Assembly: GCF_000972705.2 (NCBI RefSeq)
Contig: NZ_LATL02000087.1
Span: forward strand, 1-14,668
Length of the DNA stretch: 14,668 nucleotides
Source of the DNA: Limnoraphis robusta CS-951
Lineage (GTDB): Bacteria > Cyanobacteriota > Cyanobacteriia > Cyanobacteriales > Microcoleaceae
Direction of reading: 5' to 3'
This document shows positions 9,133 through 14,668 of the stretch, in pieces (positions within the stretch are counted from its first letter, which is position 1; every line of letters begins with the position of its first letter). The notes beneath the pieces were generated by a model, which was not told the origin of the DNA, made no database searches, and worked only from the letters and a program-made list of their open reading frames with translations. The translations under genes were made by a program, and so were the position numbers.

Positions 9133-9175
9133 AGAGGGTAGAGAATTTGTTGAGTGCAAATACCTTCTACCCTCT
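9133..9175. terminator. Inverted repeat 3' of the lipoprotein gene
   Basis: agagggtaga (9133-9142) pairs perfectly with tctaccctct (9166-9175), with a possible inner atttg/caaat stem (9145-9149, 9157-9161). It lies 30 bp past the stop of the minus-strand lipoprotein gene. The T run (atttttg) follows on the plus strand rather than the minus strand, so as a terminator for the lipoprotein gene it would be atypical. It may separate that gene from the HD gene unit. Confidence 0.5.
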
Positions 9176-9204
9176 ATTTTTGCAAGTCAAACTCTCTTGA
9201 GTTG

Positions 9205-10062
9205 TTAACGGCGTCGTCTCGTGCCACCCCCGGATCGACTCCTGGAAGTGCCACTCCCAAAGCTAGGGGTTCGTTTTTGCGTCGGAGAAGGACGAGTTCG
9301 ATTAGGTTGTCGTTGCAAGTCACTCGCGCCCACTCCTGATCCCGTCGAACGACTCCCATTTCCAGAAGGAGAACGAGTCGTGCGGTTGTTAGAAGGGGAT
9401 GCAACAGTTCCAGTGGTTCGGAGAACTTGGCGATTTCTCACCGCAGGAGGCGGGGAATTATAACGGGAGCTATAATCGCGAACAGCACTATCGTAGGTAT
9501 TGCCATAACCGCCATAACCGACTAAGTTACCACCGGGTTGATAAACGGGAGGAACGTAATAGCGGGGTGCAAACAAAGTATTAGCGATCGCACTGCCGAT
9601 AAAAGCCCCAGCAAAAGGTTGCCAGAAACTCGACTGTTGACGCACGACAACCACTTCCTGTTGTCCTGTAGAAGGATTCGTTCGGGTTTCAGTGACATTG
9701 TGAACGTATTGTATTTTAAAGTCTTCCGTCAGATACAATGTGGCTTGATTGCCTTGAATTTGAGCGTAAGTCCCTTTTCCCGCTTGGATTTGTTCATCCG
9801 TCAGACGCGCCATTTGTAGGTTTGTCGTCCGATAAACAGGCGGGGTTCCGGCTGGGGTATTGAGCAGCATCAGGGTATATTCACCGTTCGCATCGTTATA
9901 TTCGGCTTGCTGAACGGGATATTCACCAACGTTAGCCTGTGTTCGATTTTGGCTAGCCGTTTGAGTCGGAGTTTGATTAGTGGTTGTGTTCGACGAACCA
10001 CAGGCAAGGGTTGTCCAGCACAACGACACCGACATTAAAACAATGATCAATTTACGCAACAT
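9205..10062 (-). CDS. Putative lipoprotein with basic low-complexity C-terminus
   Basis: Exported lipoprotein of 285 aa, family not recognised. Seen: an N-terminal signal MLRKLIIVLMSVSLCWTTLAC with a lipobox (TLAC, modified Cys21), followed by a Thr/Gln/Asn-rich linker. A central compact region (about 45-160) contains NGEYTLMLLNTPAGTPP and an alternating strand pattern. A short glycine/alanine-rich stretch (AGAFIGSAIANTLF) could touch the membrane. From about residue 175 it is Tyr/Gly/Pro-rich, then strongly Arg/Ser/Thr/Gly-rich, ending in RRRR. The basic tail could bind anionic envelope polymers, but this is conjecture. It lies 66 bp downstream of the DUF1517 gene on the same strand, so co-transcription is possible. 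Confidence 0.7.
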   Translation of the reverse strand: MLRKLIIVLMSVSLCWTTLACGSSNTTTNQTPTQTASQNRTQANVGEYPVQQAEYNDANGEYTLMLLNTPAGTPPVYRTTNLQMARLTDEQIQAGKGTYAQIQGNQATLYLTEDFKIQYVHNVTETRTNPSTGQQEVVVVRQQSSFWQPFAGAFIGSAIANTLFAPRYYVPPVYQPGGNLVGYGGYGNTYDSAVRDYSSRYNSPPPAVRNRQVLRTTGTVASPSNNRTTRSPSGNGSRSTGSGVGASDLQRQPNRTRPSPTQKRTPSFGSGTSRSRSGGGTRRRR

Positions 10063-10128
10063 AAATCAAAATTAGATTTTCTTAAGATGGAATTTTGAAA
10101 ACAGCTTTGGGGTTTTGCGATCATCATT

Positions 10129-10731
10129 CTAGAGCGGGATCAGTTCCGGAAAGTTCTGCAACAGTTGATCACTGGTGAGTTCATCTCCAAAACGGGCGGG
10201 AGAATAGTGAATTTGAACCGCTCGTAGGCGATTTTGATAATGCAGATTCATGATAGTTTTTAAGCCTTGCTGCATGGCTTCCACACTCGCTAAATCGGTT
10301 TCGAGATCCGGAACTTCCCCTTCACAGGCGATGGTTATCATCACCACGAGATTGGCTGTTGTCGGTAAAGACAACGGTTGATCATCGCGGTTGGCTAGAT
10401 TTTCTAACGGTTGGGAGAGATAGCGTTGAGCCGAGTCGGTGAACAGTTCATCAACATAATCGGCAGTTTCCCCTTCATTCCAGAGAACATAACCTTCATT
10501 GCTCGCCGATTGCCAATAGATATCGTATTGCAGTAAGTTTTGACAAATTTCAACCAGTCCCTCCCCCAACACTTCGAGATCCCCTTCCGCGTCTATGGTA
10601 TTACGAGCGACTTGGTTGAGAACACCGAGTAACGGTGAAACCTCCGTTCCCCCTAAATGCAGAAATAGGCGACAGACGACAAAGCGAGTTTTGCCGATAA
10701 ATTGATTAAAACGATTGCCAAGAGAAGCCAT
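10129..10731 (-). CDS. DUF1517 family protein
   Basis: A 200-aa protein matching the DUF1517 family as I remember it from cyanobacteria and chloroplast-bearing plants: VVMITIACEGEVPDLETDLASVEAMQQGL-type core (about 128-156) and the strongly conserved end AVQIHYSPARFGDELTSDQLLQNFPELIPL. No signal peptide or clear membrane segment is present in this version; many relatives have an N-terminal extension with membrane helices, which is missing here. The function of the family is unknown. ATG at 10731 is preceded by GGGAG about 10 nt upstream, supporting the start. It is probably upstream of the lipoprotein gene in one transcript. Confidence 0.8.
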   Translation of the reverse strand: MASLGNRFNQFIGKTRFVVCRLFLHLGGTEVSPLLGVLNQVARNTIDAEGDLEVLGEGLVEICQNLLQYDIYWQSASNEGYVLWNEGETADYVDELFTDSAQRYLSQPLENLANRDDQPLSLPTTANLVVMITIACEGEVPDLETDLASVEAMQQGLKTIMNLHYQNRLRAVQIHYSPARFGDELTSDQLLQNFPELIPL

Positions 10732-10879
10732 GACTGAGTTACTCCCGATGGAAATTGGAGTGAATTGAGCTATAGTTCTAGGATATCGCGTTTATTTGTT
10801 GATACAATCCCCCTACAGATTCGGTTGAGAACACCTGAAACTCTTTCACCTGGGTTGTAATTTCAATCAACGATTATTT

Positions 10880-10890
10880 GGAATAATTCC
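10880..10890 (+). promoter_or_regulatory. Palindrome GGAATAATTCC abutting the MFS start codon
   Basis: A perfect 11-bp dyad (GGAAT-A-ATTCC) ends at the base before the ATG of the transporter. It occupies the place of the ribosome binding site, where no good Shine-Dalgarno is otherwise seen. It could act as an operator, or be chance. Confidence 0.3.
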
Positions 10891-12327
10891 ATGAGTCTTC
10901 AGTCCTCCCCATCCTCTCCCGACCCCTTGCCCACTTCTGAAAAGCTGAATTTTGCAACGAAACTCGCCTATGGTGCAGGTGATCTGGGTACGGCAATTAC
11001 GGCTAATCTTCTATCTTTTGTGTTATTGGTTTTTTTAACGAATGTCGCGGGTTTACCTGCGGGACTTGCTGGCAGTGTTTATATGATTGGCAAAGTCACC
11101 GATGCGATTAATGATCCGATTATTGGGGTACTCAGCGATCGCACCGTTCATCCTTTGGGACGGCGTTATCCTTGGATGATTTTTGGGGCGATTCCCTTTG
11201 GGATTTTCTTCTTTTTACAGTGGATTGTTCCCAGTACCAATGTTTGGGTTTTGTTTTGGTACTACGTTACTATTTCGGTGATTTTTAATCTCCTTTATAC
11301 CATTGTTAATTTACCTTATGCAGCTCTCACGCCTGAACTCACATCGGATTACCACGAACGCACCAGTCTGAATAGTTTTCGTTTTGCTTTTTCCATTGGA
11401 GGGAGTATTTTTTCCTTGGTTTTAGCCTTGGTCATTGCCACAATATTCCCAGATGATCTGAAAAAACAATATCTGATTTTAGGTTTGGTTTGTGGAATTC
11501 TCTCGGTTTTACCGATTTTTTGGTGTTTTTTAGGCACTCGTCATCGCACTTTAAGACCTAAAACCTCGGATAGTTTAACCGATTCATCCTCAAATTTACC
11601 TTTGTTAGAACAAGTTAAAATTGTCTTTCAAAATCGTCCGTTTTTATATGTTACCGGAATTTATTTGTGTTCTTGGCTAGGGGTTCAGCTCACTGCGGCG
11701 ATTCTTCCCTACTATGTTGAAAATCGCATGAAGCTTTCAACGATTGATTTTTATTTGACAGCTATCTCGGTTCAGGGTACGGCGATTCTCATGTTATTTG
11801 TTTGGAGTGCTATCAGTAAACGCTATGGTAAAAAAATTGTTTATTTTATGGGGGTGAGTTTATGGATTATTGCTCAAATCGGATTGTGGTTTCTGCAACC
11901 CGGTCAGATTTCTCTGATGTATATTTTAGCCATTATTGCGGGTTTTGGGGTGTCAACGGCTTATCTGATTCCTTGGTCAATGATACCGGATGTGGTTGAT
12001 TTAGATGAGTTGAATACCGGGAAAAGACGCGAAGGAATTTTTTATTCGTTTATGGTCTTTTTACAAAAATTAGGATTAGCTGGGGGATTGTTTCTCGTTG
12101 GACAAGCTTTGGAAATTTCGGGATTTCTCGAACGAGTTCCCGGACAAGCACTCCCCCAACAACCGGATTCTGCTATTTTTGCTATTCGGTTTGCGATCGC
12201 CCCGATTCCAGCTATTGTATTAATATGTGGGATCATTCTCACCTATTTCTATCCGATTACCGAAGCGGTTCATGGTGAAATTTTATTGAAATTGAACGAA
12301 CGCAAAACCCAAAAGTTGAGTGATTAA
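10891..12327 (+). CDS. GPH-family (MelB-like) MFS sugar:cation symporter
   Basis: Inner-membrane transporter of 478 aa with about 12 hydrophobic helices. It carries the glycoside-pentoside-hexuronide signature near the N terminus: LAYGAGDLGTAI (25-36), KVTDAINDPIIGVLSDRT (68-85, Asp71 and Asp75 corresponding to MelB's cation-site aspartates), and GRRYPWMIFGAIPFG (90-104). PWSMIPDVVDLDE in the second half matches the family's IPDVvD motif. Likely it imports a sugar or glycoside with H+ or Na+; the substrate is not readable. The cytosolic loop between the halves (about 215-240) is short and polar. It stands alone on the plus strand, ending 3 bp before the convergent DUF2227 gene, so the transcripts probably overlap. 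Confidence 0.9.
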   Translation: MSLQSSPSSPDPLPTSEKLNFATKLAYGAGDLGTAITANLLSFVLLVFLTNVAGLPAGLAGSVYMIGKVTDAINDPIIGVLSDRTVHPLGRRYPWMIFGAIPFGIFFFLQWIVPSTNVWVLFWYYVTISVIFNLLYTIVNLPYAALTPELTSDYHERTSLNSFRFAFSIGGSIFSLVLALVIATIFPDDLKKQYLILGLVCGILSVLPIFWCFLGTRHRTLRPKTSDSLTDSSSNLPLLEQVKIVFQNRPFLYVTGIYLCSWLGVQLTAAILPYYVENRMKLSTIDFYLTAISVQGTAILMLFVWSAISKRYGKKIVYFMGVSLWIIAQIGLWFLQPGQISLMYILAIIAGFGVSTAYLIPWSMIPDVVDLDELNTGKRREGIFYSFMVFLQKLGLAGGLFLVGQALEISGFLERVPGQALPQQPDSAIFAIRFAIAPIPAIVLICGIILTYFYPITEAVHGEILLKLNERKTQKLSD

Positions 12328-12330
12328 TTT

Positions 12331-13002
12331 TTAGTCTTTGACAGAAGTTTTCCGCTTCGGTACGGAAACAGAGGTTTTCCGACGAGTTGAGGGAGATTTC
12401 CGTTTCTTCGGTAGAGTTTTTTGAGAAAAGAATCTGATCATCCCTGGAGTTTTAAGCCGTTTATTCACCAAGTTTGATAGAAATCCCCCTAAGCCTTGAG
12501 TTTGAATTCGTTTGTACGCTGATCCTCCCCAGTCGCTTAGGTAATGACCCATTGCACCTAATTCTAAACCGATAAAAATTGCTAACCACTCGGTTGAATG
12601 TTGGGATAGCGATCGCAGTATCATTCGAGCCAGTTCAGATAAACTCCAGTCTACCTCCCAAACCCCTCGAGCAATTACGGCTACAGGCGTCGCCAAAATG
12701 ATCACCCAAACGCTTAGGTACAAGACTCGTACTGCTGTCCCAATGATCGGCCCATGAGACAAGAACGAGCGATGACGGACACTCTTTTGATAGGGAAGCC
12801 ACAACCAACGCAACCACCCCCAGCGTTGAAAATGGTAGGAGCGTTGAATATCGAGATCAGGGCCAAACATCAAGCCACTAAATAGAAAACAACCCGCCAC
12901 AATTAGGGTAAGATGGCTGCTGCGAGTTTGCCCTAATGTCCAACCTGTGACAACAGGTAAGATCCACAGGGTAATGCGATCGTGAGTTTGGCCAGAAGGC
13001 AT
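12331..13002 (-). CDS. DUF2227 family membrane metal-binding protein
   Basis: A 223-aa protein of the cyanobacterial DUF2227/COG2389 'putative metal-binding' family; the biochemical role is unknown. Seen (numbering from ATG 13002): MPSGQTHDRITL start with His7-Asp8, FGPDLDI (Asp49, Asp51), RHRSFLSHG (His77, His83) and GHYLSDW (His153, Asp157). These histidines and aspartates, typical of the family and similar to YdjM/PAP2-like metal hydrolases, probably bind metal. Hydrophobic segments lie at about 30-47, 88-112 and 140-152. The last 30 residues form a basic tail with RKTSV twice. I chose ATG 13002 because relatives begin MPSG; an in-frame TTG at 13008 adds two residues. Convergent with the transporter (3-bp gap) and divergent from tRNA-Val. 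Confidence 0.85.
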   Translation of the reverse strand: MPSGQTHDRITLWILPVVTGWTLGQTRSSHLTLIVAGCFLFSGLMFGPDLDIQRSYHFQRWGWLRWLWLPYQKSVRHRSFLSHGPIIGTAVRVLYLSVWVIILATPVAVIARGVWEVDWSLSELARMILRSLSQHSTEWLAIFIGLELGAMGHYLSDWGGSAYKRIQTQGLGGFLSNLVNKRLKTPGMIRFFSQKTLPKKRKSPSTRRKTSVSVPKRKTSVKD

Positions 13003-13041
13003 AAGCAACAGCTCAACAAATTTCTGATTTGAGCAAATAAA

Positions 13042-13072
13042 TTGTTCCTATTTTACAGTTTGGTGCTATAAT
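13042..13072 (+). promoter_or_regulatory. Promoter of tRNA-Val
   Basis: A perfect TATAAT at 13067-13072 lies 18 bp before the tRNA, with a candidate -35 TTGTTC at 13042-13047 (19-bp spacer). The position fits a transcription start near 13079 and a very short 5' leader for RNase P removal. Confidence 0.6.
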
Positions 13073-13090
13073 AGTGAAACAACGAAAAAC

Positions 13091-13162
<72 letters not shown>

Positions 13163-13224
13163 TACAAAACTACCTGATTTCAGTCTCTCTCAGACCCTAT
13201 TTTAGCCCCAAAGTGGATAGCAAT

Positions 13225-13245
13225 GTGGATAAACTGATTATCCGC
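13225..13245. repeat. Hairpin between tRNA-Val and the tnpB element
   Basis: gtggataa-actga-ttatccgc forms an 8-bp stem (one G-U type pair) with a 5-nt loop and ends exactly where the ttgac of the tnpB right end begins. With no T run it is only a weak terminator candidate for the tRNA. On the minus strand it is the DNA directly after the transposon right end. Confidence 0.6.
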
Positions 13246-14595
13246 TTGACATACTCCCACCGTTAATTGCTAAAGCAATTCTTCCGGGGGATTCTTAGAT
13301 TCACACCTAAAAGTTTCTGCTTCACAGACTCTTGGCTAGGCATTACTGCCCCCGCTAGATCGTCTCCACAGACATTTTCAGATACGCCATGCCCTAGCGC
13401 ATATTCAATACCACGATTTCTGATCACCTGTGCGGCAGCCACATCCCTATTGGTTTTATATCCACATTCAGGACAATTATGTTCTCTTTCGGAGAGTAAC
13501 TTTTTGCCCGTGTGGAACCCGCAGTTAGGACAGATTTGAGAAGTATAATTCTTGTCCACCTTGGCGACAAAAACATCCCGCTTCCATGCCACCCAATTAA
13601 GGATGGTGACAAACTGTCCAAAACTAGCATCTAAGGTATGTTTGCCCAACATTCCTTTTGCCCAAGTGATGAAGTTTATGTCTTCAATGAAGATGGCTTC
13701 GGCTTGGTCGCAAAGATGGTGAGCCAATTGAAAATGCCAGTCTTTTCTAGTATCAGAAATGCGTTGGTGTAACCTAGCAATCCGTTGGTTGAGCTTGTGA
13801 CGATTGTTAGACCCTTTTTGCTTATTTCTTAATCTACGTTGTAGCAATTTCAGCTCACGGTGTAGTTGGTTCAAGAATCGAGGTCTTGCAACAAGCTCCC
13901 CATCGGAGGTTGCTAAAAATTTATCTAACCCCAAGTCAATGCCCAAGGGATGCCCGTGGAATGGAACATCAGGGACACTGACATCCAATTGTAGAGAAAG
14001 CATCACGAAGTAACCTGATGCCCGTCGCACAATCCTCGCCTGTTTAACCTCGAAACCTTCGGGAATATCCCTGGACTTTCTAAATTTAATCCACCCCAAT
14101 TGAGGGAGTTTGATCTGATTGCCCTGAACACAATCCTTGAGCATTTGAGGGTAAACAAAAGAGCGCAGTCGATATTTATTCTTGAAGCGAGGAAACCCTT
14201 TCTTCTTTGACTGCATATCGACAAAAGCCCTGTCCAACGACCTCAACACTTGCTGTAGCACTTGGGCGTTAACGCAGGACAACCTTTCATCCTTTTTCTT
14301 GGCTTCTGTCAAAGCTTTCGCTTGACTGTGATAACCAGGATAAGGGGTATCTGCCGGAATAATGTATTCCTTTTCCAGTGAGCAAGAGTTGACTGGGGAT
14401 TTGCGAGAATTAATCCAGTCCTTTCTTTCCCTTAAAGCAAAATTCCAGACCGAACGACAAACATTCAAAGTATTTTCGATTACCTCGATTTGGCGTTGAT
14501 CCGGAATCAGCTTAAATTCGTAAGTTAAGGACAGCATTGCTTTTCTTGGCGAAACCCATCTCAATATTAGCCTGTTCTACACAAGTATGCCAAGC
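13244..14595 (-). mobile_element. IS200/IS605-type element carrying only tnpB
   Basis: Element holding tnpB without a recognisable tnpA (Y1 transposase), i.e. IS1341-like. On the minus strand the right end reads GGGAGTATGTCAA just after the gene, preceded by a hairpin aattgc-taaa-gcaatt (plus strand 13265-13280) that lies within the last codons of tnpB, typical for this family's right end. The left end is inferred only from a 12-bp inverted match: gcttgacatact at 13244-13255 and its counterpart at 14584-14595 (11 of 12). The true left end may lie further right, up to or beyond the window edge. Confidence 0.5.
13263..14537 (-). CDS. tnpB: RNA-guided endonuclease TnpB (IS200/IS605 OrfB)
   Basis: A 424-aa TnpB, the transposon-encoded RuvC nuclease related to Cas12, which uses a right-end-derived RNA to cut DNA and so retain the element. 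Seen, numbered from ATG 14537: N-terminal helix-turn-helix (LTYEFKLIPDQRQIE, CRSVWNFAL); RuvC-I GIDLGLDKF with Asp201; RuvC-II FIEDINF with Glu285; zinc ribbon CPNCG (Cys336, 339) and CPECGY (Cys355, 358); RuvC-III NRDVAAAQ with Asp365. All catalytic residues are present and the frame is unbroken, so it may be active. In-frame TTG at 14564 adds nine residues; ATG 14537 gives the usual family start (MLSLTYEFKL). A right-end hairpin is embedded in its last codons. Confidence 0.95.
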   Translation of the reverse strand: MLSLTYEFKLIPDQRQIEVIENTLNVCRSVWNFALRERKDWINSRKSPVNSCSLEKEYIIPADTPYPGYHSQAKALTEAKKKDERLSCVNAQVLQQVLRSLDRAFVDMQSKKKGFPRFKNKYRLRSFVYPQMLKDCVQGNQIKLPQLGWIKFRKSRDIPEGFEVKQARIVRRASGYFVMLSLQLDVSVPDVPFHGHPLGIDLGLDKFLATSDGELVARPRFLNQLHRELKLLQRRLRNKQKGSNNRHKLNQRIARLHQRISDTRKDWHFQLAHHLCDQAEAIFIEDINFITWAKGMLGKHTLDASFGQFVTILNWVAWKRDVFVAKVDKNYTSQICPNCGFHTGKKLLSEREHNCPECGYKTNRDVAAAQVIRNRGIEYALGHGVSENVCGDDLAGAVMPSQESVKQKLLGVNLRIPRKNCFSN

Positions 14596-14642
14596 CATGT
14601 AGGATTCGCTTCGCTCAGTTTTCTTTGTTGGTCAAAATTCAT
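14577..14642 (-). CDS. Possible 21-aa ORF upstream of tnpB
   Basis: ATG at 14642 preceded by GGCGAG opens a 21-codon frame (MNFDQQRKLSEANPTWLGIL plus V) ending TAG at 14579-14577, 39 bp before the tnpB start. It is probably left-end DNA rather than a gene. It has no family I recognise, is not a Y1 transposase, and is listed only because it fills the gap and has an acceptable start context. Confidence 0.2.
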   Translation of the reverse strand: MNFDQQRKLSEANPTWLGILV

Positions 14643-14652
14643 CTCGCCGTTA

Positions 14653-14663
14653 AGCCGAAGGCT
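14653..14663. repeat. Small hairpin AGCC-gaa-GGCT at right window edge
   Basis: A 4-bp perfect stem with a 3-nt loop, upstream of tnpB. It could belong to the left-end structure of the IS200/IS605-type element, but the edge of the window prevents a decision. Confidence 0.25.
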
Positions 14664-14668
14664 CTAAC

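Noticed and set aside
9221..9819. Three overlapping plus-strand open frames opposite the lipoprotein gene
   Set aside because: The minus-strand reading has a clean signal peptide and lipobox; the others are by-products of its Arg/Ser/Gly-rich codons.
13267..13539. 90-codon plus-strand open frame at the tnpB 3' end
   Set aside because: Antisense shadow of the TnpB zinc ribbon and RuvC-III coding region.
14565..14668. Remnant of a Y1 transposase (tnpA) beside tnpB
   Set aside because: No HUH motif, catalytic Tyr or typical TnpA sequence can be read in any frame of the 104 bp available; a tnpA outside the window cannot be excluded.

Overview
The window looks like a piece of a filamentous, oscillatorian-type cyanobacterial chromosome. 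It has eight perfect HIP1 octamers GCGATCGC (starting at 1435, 3527, 6829, 6983, 9584, 11135, 12193 and 12609), moderate GC, cyanobacterial heptamer-type short repeats, and cyanobacterium-typical genes such as DUF1517 and DUF2227 proteins. The genus is a guess (Planktothrix/Oscillatoria/Microcoleus-like). Most content is scattered housekeeping and accessory genes. I see no coherent large multigene system such as a defence island, CRISPR array or biosynthetic cluster.

Layout. Bases 1-485 hold a perfect 301-bp direct duplication that carries the last 49 codons of the neighbouring gene plus its downstream DNA with octamer repeats. A secreted GHL10-type glycosidase-like gene (minus strand, to 1751) and a GH13 alpha-glucan enzyme (plus strand, 2131-4089) diverge from a 379-bp regulatory region. 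Next comes an orphan polytopic NapH/NosR-like iron-sulfur membrane protein (4247-5569). It is bracketed by two copies of a 67-bp sequence, one of which is the genuine 3' end of ligA. A 210-bp palindromic MITE-like element (5579-5788), flanked by near-perfect 11-bp direct repeats, sits right at its stop codon. A minus-strand operon follows: an HD-domain phosphohydrolase with PDE-like motifs (7973-8932), then ligA (5893-7959). Further right are a lipoprotein and a DUF1517 protein (both minus), a GPH/MelB-type MFS transporter (plus), and a DUF2227 membrane metal-binding protein (minus) convergent with the transporter. The window ends with tRNA-Val(UAC) and a tnpB gene with all catalytic residues, whose element reaches close to the right edge.

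Functional links are weak. The GHL10 protein, the GH13 enzyme and the GPH transporter all suggest carbohydrate handling but are not one operon. HD hydrolase-ligA and lipoprotein-DUF1517 are the only likely co-transcribed pairs. The most interesting material is structural: duplications of gene 3' ends next to palindromic or short repeats at two loci, a MITE-like hairpin element, and a lone TnpB whose predicted guide DNA is itself a hairpin. Both window ends lie in or next to repeats, which would fit a short-read contig bounded by repeats.
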